Origin: Stieleria bergensis | Lineage (GTDB): Bacteria; Planctomycetota; Planctomycetia; Pirellulales; Pirellulaceae | Assembly (NCBI GenBank): GCA_007745635.1 | Contig: CP036272.1 | Span: 2,314,370-2,378,369 of the forward strand | Direction of reading: 5' to 3' | DNA: 64,000 bases | Shown: one piece after another, positions 17,028-27,200 of the stretch | Layout of the letters: each line of letters starts with the position of its first letter | How positions within the stretch are numbered: the stretch's first letter is position 1 | Program-made: the position numbers and the translations under genes | The notes under the pieces: model-generated | The model's database searches: none | What the model was told of the DNA's origin: nothing | The model's input: only the letters and a program-made list of their open reading frames with translations

Positions 17028-20000
17028 ATGCGTCATGCCACATTGAAAACGTCGAGGTACTGCGTGTTGATGCCCAAACGAGTGGCTTGTTTTGCGGCTG
17101 ACACTGCCTTTCTGGTGCTTGCTTTACTTCTTGTAGGGGGGTGTTCTGCCAAGGATGGCCACGACGATGCAGGCAGTGCTTCGAGTGACCGGAAGAACGC
17201 CATGCAGGCAGCCGGTCGCGATCTTGAGAGCCCTGCCGCCGACCAGGCCGCCGAACAGGCCGCCGATGAGCCGCTGCACAGGATGCGCGTGGCCATCAAG
17301 ATGCAGCAGGGGGCGCAGGCGTATTCATTGGTTCGCGCAGTCTTGATCGGCCATCCGGAAGACTCCGACGCGATTGCCAGCGCCGCGACCGCGGCGGCGA
17401 TGGTCAATCGGCGACAGGAGGCTGCGGAGCTCTTTGCCCGCGCCGCGATCGTCGATGAGTGTCAGTCGCCTGAACGCGTCGACCTTGCTTACAAGACTTT
17501 GCTTTCCACCGGCCAAGCGTACGCTGCTGTCGAGTTGCTGGAACAAGCGTTGGTCAAACACCCTCAGCAGACGACATGGCGCCGTGTCGTGCTCGGCGCC
17601 TGGTTGGAACTTCAGCGCCGCGACCGTGTGCCAGAGCACTTGCAAGCTTTGATCGAGCAACGCGCTTTTGATTTACGGATTCTGCTTTCGGCTACCGAGA
17701 CCTCTTCGCGGCGGATGAGTGAAGCCACCGCTGGGCGGCTGTTGAAGCTGTCTCCGAGCGACTTGCGAGTCAAGCTTGCGGATGTGTACTTGCTGCACTA
17801 CCGGCGCGACCACACTCAGGCAAAGCAGGTCTTGCAGCAGGTTTTGGACAAGCACCCTGATTTTGCACCGGCGCACGCGTTCTATGGACAAGTGTTAGCG
17901 GAGCTGGAGGACTGGCAGACATTTGTGCACTGGTTGCCCAACGCGCCGCAGGGCTGTCGCCAGCATGCCCGTTATTGGTTGGGTCTGGGGCACTTCGCGA
18001 TTTCGTTGGAGCAGCCTGCGGAGGCGCTGCGATGTTATTGGGAGGCGACGCGACGCGACATGAACCAGCTGGTCGCGTGGGCCAGTTTAACTGGGACGCT
18101 GCGCGCGATGATTGATTCGAAGCATCCATCGCTCGCCCCGCGCGACGCATCATGGTGGGAGCAACAGTATCAAGTCGCCAAGGATCGGCGCGAGCGATTG
18201 AATACGCTGCGCGATCGGTTCAATGACTTTGCTGGCACGGGGCAGACCAGCCAGCGTGGGGCCGTTGATGTTGCCAGTGAACTGTTCGGCCTGGGGCGTC
18301 TGTGGGAGGCCGAGGCCTGGACCGCGATCGCAACCACGCTCAAACAAGCCCCCGACGGGCGATTGCCCGCACTTCGGCAGGCGGTCCTTGATCAGTTGCG
18401 AAGCGACCGGCAATGGATCGCAAAAACGGGGCCGGGGTCAGAGATGGATTTGGCGGAGTTTCCGCTGCCGGATTTCTCTGATGTCAATCTGGCTACGTCG
18501 CGTCCTGCGATCAGTCGGGCGCTGCGATCGGTCGTTGCTGGCGAAGATCATTTACGTTTGCAGGACCAGACCGCTCAGTGGGGGCTGCAGAATGCCGGCG
18601 GTGGGACGCACCGACTGTCCGCTGCGATCGCGCCCTTGATTCAGTCAACCGGTTCCGGTGGTGGCTGCATGGACTACGATCGGGATGGTTTGGTCGATGT
18701 GCTGGTCGTTAACGCTGGTGGTCGGATGCTGGAAAACGACTCGCGACCGAATCTTGTTTATCGTAATTTGGGGACACGTTTCACGCGCGTCGATTCACTC
18801 GCCAACCTTAACGACACCGGTTATGGCCAGGGCTTGGCGGTAGGTGACTTTAACCAAGATGGTTTTCAAGATGTGCTGTACACCAACTTGGGCCGTAATC
18901 ACCTCTTTTGTAACAATGGTGATGGCACGTTTACTCCAATGGACGATCTGCTTCCCAACGCACAGACTCCTGCATGGTGCACATCGGCTTGCTTTTTTGA
19001 TGCCAATCAGGATGGCCTGACGGACTTGTTTCTTGCCCGTTACTGTCGTGGAGAGCAAGAGCTGGGCAAGCCCTGTCTGACCGATCAAGGGACCGATGGA
19101 CCTTGTCACCCGATCACGTTTCCCGCGATGGGGAACCAATTATTGATGGGGCAGCCCGAGGGTGCTTTCCGCGTTGCCGGTGAGCAGGAAATCGAAATGG
19201 CAGTGCCGGGACGCAGTTTGGGTGTGTTGGCCGGCATGCTCTCGGCGGACTCGATGGAGTTGTTCGTTGCCAATGACATGACGGCCAACGCGATCTATCG
19301 CAGCCCGGCTGACAGCCAAAGTCCCCGGAGCCAGCAGAACGCGGCATTAGCGGACGTCAGCTTTTCTGCCGGCGTCGCTCTGGATCGGCTTTCCTCGCCA
19401 CAGGCATCGATGGGGATTGCCGCCAGTGACCTCGACCTGGATGGAGATTTGGATTTGTATGTGACCGGATTTGGTCGCGAATACAACATCGTTTACGAGC
19501 AGGTGTCCCCCGGAATCTGGCAAGACACAACGCATCGACTAGGGTTGGTCGATCCTACGCTGAACTACGTTGGCTGGGGCACTGATGCCATTGACTTGGA
19601 CAACGACGGCGTGGACGAATTGATCGTCAGCAATGGGCACATCGGCGAATTCAAGAACGCCCTGCCCTACGCCTTCGAAGCTCAAGTTTTCCGAAGAAAC
19701 CAGCAAGGCCAATTCAGCGTCGTGCAGGATAATCATTGGGATGACTATTTTGCCAAGCCACATGTCGGCCGCGCCCTGTGGTCTCTTGACGTTAACCGAG
19801 ATGGTCGCAAAGACGTGATGATCTCACATGTCGAAGAACCCTGTGTGCTGTTGGTGAATACGACGGACAGTCGATTACAGCAATTGGGGCACCAAGCAAT
19901 CGGGTTTCAGTTAGTGGGACGCAAGTGCAACCGTGATGCGACCGGCGCGGTGGTGCGGTTCAGTGTCAATGGCAGTCCGAGAACCTTGTGGATGTTGGCC

Positions 20001-20189
20001 GGTGACGGATTCGAATGCAGCAACCAACGCTTGTTGCTCGCCGGACTGGGTGACGCTGACCGTGTGGATGATGTCGTGGTCGCTTGGCCCGATGGAACCG
20101 AGGACGCGTTCGGAACACTACCAGCCCAGCAAACACATCTCTTGATCCAAGGCCAGACAGACGCCAGCAAACTGGATGATTTCAAATGA
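17028..20189 (+). CDS. TPR + FG-GAP + ASPIC/UnbV lipoprotein (paralogue 1)
   Basis: The 1053-residue protein has a lipobox LLVGGC (Cys39). A start at the ATG at 17070 would give a more usual 25-residue signal, so the exact start is open. About residues 80-330 carry TPR repeats (AYSLVRAVLIGHPEDSDAIASAA, ELLEQALVKHPQQTTW). From residue 540 there are at least six calcium-binding DxDxDG loops (DYDRDGLVDVLVV, DFNQDGFQDVLYT, DANQDGLTDLF, DLDLDGDLDLYV, DLDNDGVDELIV, DVNRDGRKDVMIS) forming an FG-GAP propeller. An ASPIC/UnbV domain (DVVVAWPDG) closes it. It should sit on the outer face of a membrane as a binding or assembly platform. Two paralogues of equal length and architecture follow downstream on the opposite strand. 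Confidence 0.92.
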   Translation: MRHATLKTSRYCVLMPKRVACFAADTAFLVLALLLVGGCSAKDGHDDAGSASSDRKNAMQAAGRDLESPAADQAAEQAADEPLHRMRVAIKMQQGAQAYSLVRAVLIGHPEDSDAIASAATAAAMVNRRQEAAELFARAAIVDECQSPERVDLAYKTLLSTGQAYAAVELLEQALVKHPQQTTWRRVVLGAWLELQRRDRVPEHLQALIEQRAFDLRILLSATETSSRRMSEATAGRLLKLSPSDLRVKLADVYLLHYRRDHTQAKQVLQQVLDKHPDFAPAHAFYGQVLAELEDWQTFVHWLPNAPQGCRQHARYWLGLGHFAISLEQPAEALRCYWEATRRDMNQLVAWASLTGTLRAMIDSKHPSLAPRDASWWEQQYQVAKDRRERLNTLRDRFNDFAGTGQTSQRGAVDVASELFGLGRLWEAEAWTAIATTLKQAPDGRLPALRQAVLDQLRSDRQWIAKTGPGSEMDLAEFPLPDFSDVNLATSRPAISRALRSVVAGEDHLRLQDQTAQWGLQNAGGGTHRLSAAIAPLIQSTGSGGGCMDYDRDGLVDVLVVNAGGRMLENDSRPNLVYRNLGTRFTRVDSLANLNDTGYGQGLAVGDFNQDGFQDVLYTNLGRNHLFCNNGDGTFTPMDDLLPNAQTPAWCTSACFFDANQDGLTDLFLARYCRGEQELGKPCLTDQGTDGPCHPITFPAMGNQLLMGQPEGAFRVAGEQEIEMAVPGRSLGVLAGMLSADSMELFVANDMTANAIYRSPADSQSPRSQQNAALADVSFSAGVALDRLSSPQASMGIAASDLDLDGDLDLYVTGFGREYNIVYEQVSPGIWQDTTHRLGLVDPTLNYVGWGTDAIDLDNDGVDELIVSNGHIGEFKNALPYAFEAQVFRRNQQGQFSVVQDNHWDDYFAKPHVGRALWSLDVNRDGRKDVMISHVEEPCVLLVNTTDSRLQQLGHQAIGFQLVGRKCNRDATGAVVRFSVNGSPRTLWMLAGDGFECSNQRLLLAGLGDADRVDDVVVAWPDGTEDAFGTLPAQQTHLLIQGQTDASKLDDFK

Positions 20190-20199
20190 GTGCCCGGTG

Positions 20200-20215
20200 C
20201 ACTGCTTTGAACCTG
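20200..20215. repeat. Solo IS-end-like sequence
   Basis: CACTGCTTTGAAC, then CTG, matches the first 13 bases of the terminal repeats of the IS at 29413-30895. No facing copy lies in the surrounding gap, so it may be a remnant or a coincidence. It sits just after the stop of the first FG-GAP gene. Confidence 0.4.
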
Positions 20216-20352
20216 TTTGCACGTTCGCCACGCACCAATAAGCACGCACCCTACGACTTCTTCAATGCCGGGGGCACGGTCGTTTCCACCGAAATCGACG
20301 TCCCTTCGTGACGGCGATGGCGTCTTGTTCGCCGCGCATGTGACTTGCTAGA

Positions 20353-23300
20353 TCACCGTGCGGTGGGAAGCGCTTGCAGGCCTTGCCCTTGAATGATCTG
20401 ATAGTGTCGATCGCTCGCCAAGTCTGTCAGCACTTCTCGCTGGCCTGATGGCCAAAACACTTCCAGCTGGTCGACTGATTCATGCCTTCCCAGGCCGGCG
20501 TGAATCAGGCCTTGGTTGCTGCTTAGAAAACCACTGCCACCGAGCAAGGCATGAGTCTGTTGCTCCGCCCCCAGTTTGATCTGGATCCGTGTGCCCACTG
20601 CACTGCGTTCGTCCGTGGTGCCAATCAGACTGAACTGGACCCAGTGGTTCGTTGATTGGGTTTGGTTTTCCAACAGAGCAACAGGCACGTCCAAGTGGCT
20701 AATCAGCAGATCCAGTTTGCCGTTGCGATCGACATCGGCGGTTGCCATTGCACGTCCCACGTACTTGCCATTCCAATAACCGGCGGCTGGCTCCACGGCG
20801 CTCAAACGGAACTGTCCAGAAAGGTTTCTAAATAGCTGGGGCGGTTGCTCAAACGGCTGCCCTGCTTGGTGAAGGTTTTCGACATGTCCATTGGTCACTG
20901 CGAGATCGATCCAGCCATCGTTGTCTGCATCGATCGGCTGGCAACCAAATCCTAGCACGAGCCGGCTGTCCAGATCCATGCCTGCGGCAACAATTCGGTC
21001 ACGGAAGCTGCCTGACTGTTGCATGAACAGGCTGGAGGCTTCGTCTTGATAGTTTGCGATATGAATGTCAAGCAAGCCATTGCGATCGTAGTCCGCAGCT
21101 GCCACACCCATCGAAGCTGTTCCCGCACCGGTGGAGCTGAAACCGCAACCCAGCAGCGTCGCTGATTCGATCCACTGGTCCACGGCATCGGCGTTTGCTG
21201 CTGGCTTCCACTGCCAAAGTTGGTTTTGGTGTTGATCGTTGCCGACAAACACTTGATTGGTTCCGGTGCCAGCCAGGGGGCCCAGCAGGACACCTAATCC
21301 AGTTTTATGGCTTCCGTTGTTTGCCGGTAACGCTTGTTGCTGGAAAGATCCGTCACCCCGATTGATCCAGACGCGATCTTCAGCGGCGCGATACTGGTGC
21401 GGTGACAAGGCTTCGGTGATCTGTCCATTGGAATCCCGCTCTGGGCGGCGTGCCAGTTGCTTGTCTTCCACATAGCCGACTTGAAATAGGTCTGGCAGCT
21501 GGTCACCGTTGATGTCTCCCATGGCCATTGATGCTGGCAGGTGCCAGGGATCATCGTCGTGGTTCAATGCCATCGTCCGAAAGGTGCCATCGCCTTGATT
21601 GATCAACAACTGTTCGTTTCCTAGGACTGCTAAGGCAAGATCAGGGAACCCGTCTTGGTTCCAGTCACCTACCGTCAATCCTGTTGTGAAGTCGTTGCAG
21701 GCAGAGTCCGATTGATGTGAGGTCTCGACGAATGCGTGATCGACTTGGCGAAAGAGTTGATTGTGGCCGCCGCCAGAGACGATCGGTGGTTCTGTTCCGC
21801 CTTGGCCAAAGTACACATCGCACCAGCCATCGAGGTCAACGTCGATGCAGGCAATTGCAGAGCCCATGATTTCGTAGATTGCAAATCCATCCGAACGCTG
21901 TGTATCAGCGAAGGTGTACGCCTGGTTCAGCCCACGCGATTGGGCAACGTCAGCAAACACAATGGCCGGTGCGTTTTGCGGAGACGCGATTGAATCAGGT
22001 TCGGTGGGTTGAGCCTCCGGCTGGCGACCATGAAGGGTTGATTCACGCTCTGGAAACAACGCGTCTAAGTCCGGCAGTGGGTAGCTGTCGATTGGCATGC
22101 CGCAGAGACGCTGCTTTAAACTGGGAAAGCAGGTCTTGCTGGAAACGATCTGTTGGTGTTGATGATTGAGTTGCTGAAAGACTTGCTGTCCCAGTTTGCG
22201 TTGGCTCGCTTCGATGGTCTTCCATAAAACGGCTTCCAGCGGACGATTCAGAGCCAGCAATCGGTCGGCAAGATCACCCGCGAGGTCAGCATTTGGTTGA
22301 TCGGCAGCAGAAATCTGATTGCTGACTCGAAGGACTTCTCGATTGGCGCGCCAGTGCTGGTTCCAGCGGTGGGCAAGATCGTCTTCCCCCAACGCAATCA
22401 AGGCTTGCCGGATCAGGCTGATGGCTTGCAGGTCCGTTGGGTCTCGTTTGATGGTTTCGGCAAAGCATCGCACGGCTTCCCGAAATCGCTGTTGGTTTAA
22501 ACACTGGATTCCCATCGCGACCCAGTAGTCTGGAGAGGCTGTCCAAGCTTCGGAGTGCTTACTGGCCCACAAGCTGATTCGCTGGTCATCGAGTGCCGAG
22601 GCCGCAATGCGACCGTAAAGCGTTGCGGTGGCAAGGTCGATGGTTTGCTCCGCGAATCCTTCGTCCAACATTTCGAGGGCTTCAGCATAGCGTTGTTGAT
22701 TGTACAGTCTGCGGGCGTTGGCACCCGGTCCGATCGGCCAATAGGGACGCTGATTGATCTTGGGCGTTTGCTGTGGATCATCGTACATGGCCGACGGCAC
22801 AGAGATCATCGCATGCAGTTCGTCTTGCCGTACGTCACCGGCGCGACAGAGTTCGTGTATCAACTGCACCGCCTCGAAGCGTCTGCCTTGGCGGTTGTAC
22901 AAGTAGGCTAGATTTCGCAGCGCTGGCGTTGCGGTTGGCGCAAACTTTAAGACCGTTCGGTAGCGGCGTTCAGCGTCCGTGTACCGTTTGAGCGATAGGC
23001 ACCAGTCTGCCGATTGGCCTTGTGCGGCTAAGTAGGCTTCCGCTTGCGAAGTGTCAATCCGGTCGAGCAGTTCAACCGCGGCTGACAACTGGTCCTGTTG
23101 TGCATAACCGCTTGCCAACTGAAAAATCACCGCTGGGTTATTCGGCTGGGCGATCAGTAGTTGCTGGAGGATGGCTGCGGCAGCATCCGGCTTGCCATCT
23201 CGAATCAACTGCGTTGCTGACGCCAGACGAGTGGTGAACGTTTCTGAAGGCCCCGGATTGTCTGCCGATTCGGACGAGGCTGGCTGCGGCTTAGCTGGCT

Positions 23301-23517
23301 GCGGCTTGGCTGGTTGCGGCTTAGCTGGCTGCTCTGGCAGGGGCTGATTGCTGGCTGCAGAATTGGATGGATCAGCAGCGTTCGGCTGGCGATCACCACT
23401 TGGCTGTGGTTGTGAGTTGCAGCCACCGGCCAGCGTTATCAACAGCGCCATCAATAGGCTGTGAAAAAACTTTGACGCCTTCAACGCAATTCTCAATGGG
23501 GGCAAGACCTGGTCCAT
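20353..23517 (-). CDS. TPR + FG-GAP + ASPIC/UnbV lipoprotein (paralogue 2)
   Basis: The 1054-residue protein has the lipobox ITLAGGC (Cys33) when read from the ATG at 23517. The frame is open back to a GTG at 23682, but that codon lies inside a terminator hairpin, so I reject it. After the signal comes a (KPQPA)n linker, then TPRs (LLDRIDTSQAEAYLAAQ, AERRYRTVLKFAPTATPAL, ALRNLAYLYNRQGR). The propeller has DVDLDGWCDVYF, DWNQDGFPDLALAV, DINGDQLPDLFQV, DYDRNGLLDIHIA and DADNDGWIDLAV loops and ends with a UnbV domain (LEVFWPSGQ). It should be surface exposed and calcium binding. It is probably read with paralogue 3 and the small lipoprotein, which lie upstream on the same strand, but the terminator at 23648 separates them. 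Confidence 0.92.
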   Translation of the reverse strand: MDQVLPPLRIALKASKFFHSLLMALLITLAGGCNSQPQPSGDRQPNAADPSNSAASNQPLPEQPAKPQPAKPQPAKPQPASSESADNPGPSETFTTRLASATQLIRDGKPDAAAAILQQLLIAQPNNPAVIFQLASGYAQQDQLSAAVELLDRIDTSQAEAYLAAQGQSADWCLSLKRYTDAERRYRTVLKFAPTATPALRNLAYLYNRQGRRFEAVQLIHELCRAGDVRQDELHAMISVPSAMYDDPQQTPKINQRPYWPIGPGANARRLYNQQRYAEALEMLDEGFAEQTIDLATATLYGRIAASALDDQRISLWASKHSEAWTASPDYWVAMGIQCLNQQRFREAVRCFAETIKRDPTDLQAISLIRQALIALGEDDLAHRWNQHWRANREVLRVSNQISAADQPNADLAGDLADRLLALNRPLEAVLWKTIEASQRKLGQQVFQQLNHQHQQIVSSKTCFPSLKQRLCGMPIDSYPLPDLDALFPERESTLHGRQPEAQPTEPDSIASPQNAPAIVFADVAQSRGLNQAYTFADTQRSDGFAIYEIMGSAIACIDVDLDGWCDVYFGQGGTEPPIVSGGGHNQLFRQVDHAFVETSHQSDSACNDFTTGLTVGDWNQDGFPDLALAVLGNEQLLINQGDGTFRTMALNHDDDPWHLPASMAMGDINGDQLPDLFQVGYVEDKQLARRPERDSNGQITEALSPHQYRAAEDRVWINRGDGSFQQQALPANNGSHKTGLGVLLGPLAGTGTNQVFVGNDQHQNQLWQWKPAANADAVDQWIESATLLGCGFSSTGAGTASMGVAAADYDRNGLLDIHIANYQDEASSLFMQQSGSFRDRIVAAGMDLDSRLVLGFGCQPIDADNDGWIDLAVTNGHVENLHQAGQPFEQPPQLFRNLSGQFRLSAVEPAAGYWNGKYVGRAMATADVDRNGKLDLLISHLDVPVALLENQTQSTNHWVQFSLIGTTDERSAVGTRIQIKLGAEQQTHALLGGSGFLSSNQGLIHAGLGRHESVDQLEVFWPSGQREVLTDLASDRHYQIIQGQGLQALPTAR
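23282..23326 (-). repeat. 15-bp in-frame tandem repeat (KPQPA linker)
   Basis: Three near-identical 15-base units (GGCTGCGGCTTAGCT and variants) encode repeated AKPQP residues just after the lipid-anchored N-terminus of paralogue 2. It is a flexible spacer whose length can change in frame. Confidence 0.85.
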
Positions 23518-23647
23518 CGCGACAAGATGGAATCTCGGATGAGTTGGCAGGTGAGTGGGCGGAATGGTCGGCAGGAAGCTCTCGTGCCAGCGTGTGCTGG
23601 TGCCGACATCGCAGGCAAGTCGATGTTTGGAAACACAAAGCATCGCC

Positions 23648-23683
23648 AGTGAACGCGGCCAATGAAAACTGGCCGCGTTCACT
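23648..23683 (-). terminator. 14-bp perfect hairpin terminator
   Basis: AGTGAACGCGGCCA and TGGCCGCGTTCACT pair perfectly around an 8-base loop. It lies 26 bases after the stop of the small lipoprotein gene, so it should end that transcript. It has no clear T-run on either strand, so its termination role rests on stem strength and position. Confidence 0.7.
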
Positions 23684-23708
23684 TCGTTATCTTTCTGGCC
23701 AGCGTTTG

Positions 23709-23897
23709 CTATTTAGCTGGCGGTTTAGACATGGAGCCACCGCTATTCATCTGCTGCTCGTATTCAGACATCTGATCGGCTGGGATGGTTGGTGAATTGT
23801 CCGCAGGTGGTGTCGCGATGGTGTTTTCAGCCTTGCCACAGCCGATGGCGAAGCAGGAGATCATGAGAATCGCGAGGGAGAAAATAGCCTTATTCAT
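23709..23897 (-). CDS. Small lipoprotein (62 residues)
   Basis: The sequence begins MNKAIFSLAILMISCFAIGC, a complete lipoprotein signal with Cys20 as lipidation site. The mature part is only 42 residues, acidic and Ser/Pro/Gln-rich (GKAENTIATPPADNS, DQMSEYEQQMNSGGSMSKPPAK). A second ATG at 23900 would add one residue. The frame continues upstream, but the composition there is unlike a protein. Small lipoproteins of this type commonly follow DUF1559 or surface-protein genes in planctomycetes. Its place between two giant FG-GAP lipoproteins suggests a joint role, which is an inference. Confidence 0.75.
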   Translation of the reverse strand: MNKAIFSLAILMISCFAIGCGKAENTIATPPADNSPTIPADQMSEYEQQMNSGGSMSKPPAK

Positions 23898-23900
23898 CAT

Positions 23901-24282
23901 TCTAACTCGGGGAATTAAAGAAAATACATCCAGCGACGCAAACCTCGTGAGTGCGGACCGGGGTAGTTCGTAAGACGAATCAAAATCCGTTTGGATTGGT
24001 GTATCCAACGCCAATAGTGTATCTGTCCTGTCAGCACAAATGTTGGCCGCAACGCAAAACAGCTCCCAATGGCCAATGTTTTTTACCACTTGGCGGCTGG
24101 TGCGTCACTTAGCCTTGCCGAAATGTTTGCCATGGGGCGTGATGACAAACCGAGCGGTGTCACTGCTTTGCGGCCTGCAGCCCACGCGAAATGCATTCGC
24201 CTGAGGCGGGGCGTTTCAATGGCCCGATTCAGCGCATGCGACGCCAACCAATGATGCATCGACCGCGGGATGGTGTGTTCCG
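23901..24282. other. Intergenic region
   Basis: No gene was found in these 380 bases. A 10-base match to the IS terminal repeat (CACTGCTTTG, 24161-24170) is present, too short to call an element. Confidence 0.5.
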
Positions 24283-27200
24283 TTACGGCTGCAACTTGAA
24301 CGTGTCTGGCTGGCCTTCGAGCACAAGGTAGCGATGCCCCAGTTCCATGGTTTTTAATCGCTGTTTGCTGCCTGATGGCCAATGAATCGTCACGTTGACC
24401 GACGGAAGTTGTTTCGACTTTATTGCGGGAAACGCAAAACTCAACACCGGTTCATCCGTGCAGAAATAGCCATCGCCAGCTGTGACCCAGTTGGTGAAAA
24501 CCTGTCCCGCATACGAGACTGAGACCTTTGCTCCGATCGCATCACGCTCGGATTGAATCCCCGTGAGTTCAATTTGCAGCCAGCGTTTGCCGGCTGCGAT
24601 TCGTTCTGGTTCTCCGGTGAAGGATTCGTTGTGTAGCAACGCGGTGGGATGATCGAGGTGAGTGACCAAAAAATCCAGCGCGCCGTCATGGTCGTAATCC
24701 AGCGTAGCCATCGCACGTCCCAGATAGTCGTGCTGCCAGTACGCGTGCTCAGCTTGTTTAGGCTGGTCGGAAGAATCGTTTTCTGAATCGGTGGGGAATA
24801 GCGATTGATAATCTATTCCCGTCCCCATAAACATCTGTGGCGGCATTTTGAAGGGTTCGCCGGAGTAACGCATGTCGAAGATGTGTCCGTTGGTGACGAC
24901 GAAATCCAGAAAGCCATTGCGATCGAGGTCGACCGATTTAGTGCCGAATCCAACCATGGGGTTCGTGGGTTGATGCATGCCACGTCGCATCGCCAAGTCC
25001 GAAAAACTCCCTTCGGCATTTTGCAGGAACAGGTTGCAAGGTTCCTGGGAATAGTTGGCGATCTGGAGATCAAATCGCCCGTCGCGGTTGAAGTCGCCTG
25101 TTGCGATCCCCATGCATCCATTGGGAACTCCGAGTGTGCCCATGGCGAGGCCGAGGAAGTCCGCCTGGTTGACAAAAGTGACGCCTTTGCTGTCGCTGGA
25201 CTGCAGCGTTTCGGTGTGTGGATCGCTGGGGGCCACTTTTAGGAAGTGGTTCGCACGCATGTCGTTGCCCACAAAGACTTCATTGCTGCCGCTACCATCG
25301 AAATCAGTGATCACGACGCCTAAAGAAGTGCCCGGTCGAGCGACATCGGATGAGATCGTGTGAGTTTTCCAGGAGCCATCACCGAGATTGGCGAACCAGC
25401 GATCGTTGCCTGCAAAGTGTGTCAGCGGAGAGGGAGGGGTGAATTGTCCTTGGGCGTTTTTCTTGGGCCGCTGAAAGGCACCTTCAATTTCAAAGTAATT
25501 GCCTTCAAACAGGTCGGGTAGCGCGTCGCCGTTAAGGTCTGCGATCGCTAGCGAGGTCGAAAACTGGTCCGCTGATGGTTCAAATTGATCGGTGGCATCG
25601 CGAAAGGTGCCGTCACCGTTATTGATCAGCATCCGGTTCTTGCCCAGAGCTGCAAGATAAAGATCAGGAAATCCGTCCTGGTTCACATCACCACAGGCGA
25701 TACCCGTTGAAAACTGGAAATCGCCTGCCAGCGAGTTTTCAGTGACGGGGGCAAATTTGCCTGACAGATTGCGAAACAGTTGGCTGGAGACCGAGGCAAG
25801 TTGATCGGGCGGATCGGTGGCGCCTTGAGCCAAATAGACATCTGCCCAACCATCGCGGTCAAAGTCCAGCACACCCACTCCGCCTCCCATCGCTTCGTAG
25901 AGTGCGATTTGTTCGAAGTCCCGGCGATCGCTAAAAAGGTACTCGTGAGTGAGTCCAACTTGTTTCGCGCGATCCACTAAGTGGGGCACAAACGCTACAT
26001 TGGCTTGCTTGTTGACAGCTTGGTCGTTGACTGCCGGAGTTGTTGGGCCCGTCGATGTGACCAACTGCTGCCAGTCCGCTTGGTCAGAAAAGGTGTCAAT
26101 GGGGATGTCTTGGCGTGCGTATTCAGCGGACATGGCCAAGGCGTTCGGGTTCTTTAACAGCGAGACACGCTGTGCTTCGAGATGCTGCAGGAGCCCTGGC
26201 TGGCTTGGCGGGATCGTCAGCTTTTTCCAGTTCAGCGTTTCAAACGGACGGCCAAGTTCTACCAAACGCTGCAGAAGGGTTTGAAGCGACTGCTGGAGGT
26301 TGCTTTCACCCAGAAAGACGATCGTCGCAGCCGTTTCAGTGTTGGCAAGATCAATGCCAAACGATTTGAAGTAGTCTCCATCCTCACGACGCTGCAGTGT
26401 ATACATCAGCCCCGATGCGTGCTGGACCATTTCACGATTGGTCGGATTGATTTGCAGGCCTTGCAAGGCGGCATGTGCCGCAGACTCGAATTTGCGTTTC
26501 TGTTTCCAATACTCCGTCAACGCAATCCAAAAGTCCTCGCGGGTGTGTAACGCTTCGCGATGGTTGATCAGCCACGTCGCCAAACGATCGGTCGCTTGCA
26601 ATTTGGCCAGGATTCTTCCTTCAAATGCTCGTGCATCAGGCGTCTGATTGCCCTGCCCGTTTGGCAAGCGAAGCTGCTTGAGCGCTGCCTGATACTGGCC
26701 GTCATCAAAGTACCAACGGGCCAAGCCCAGTCCGGGCGAAAAAAGGTTGGGATGGCTGCGTTCGTCGCGTGATCCATCGTTGCGTGTTAGCAGTCGTGGC
26801 GAGGGAAAGGACTCGTCACGCCGGATCAGCGAGATCAGCTCCTCGCGAGTGGCGCGGCCAGCCCTGGCCATGCGAATCGCAATTTCACTGGCCTCTTGGC
26901 GACGACCACAACGACACAGCGTCGCCCAGAGTTCGTGCAGTAGTCGCTCGCGCAGAGTTGCATTCTGTTCAGTGTGCTGTGCGATGATCTGTTGGATCGC
27001 GTCCGCTGCGTCGCTGTACCGATCAAGACGTTTCAAGATCATGATCCGCAGTTCTAAAAACTCAGTTGTCGCTGCTGAATCCGAGGCGGAAAATCGTTCC
27101 GTGATCGCCAACGCTTGCTCGGCGTTCCCCCGATTGAATTGCAGCCTGGCCATCAAGTAGTTGGCTTGCATGTCGTTGGGATCAACGATCAGCTGTTGGG

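Noticed and set aside
24161-24170. CACTGCTTTG as another IS end
   Set aside because: Only ten bases match and no partner end is present; kept only as a note in the findings.
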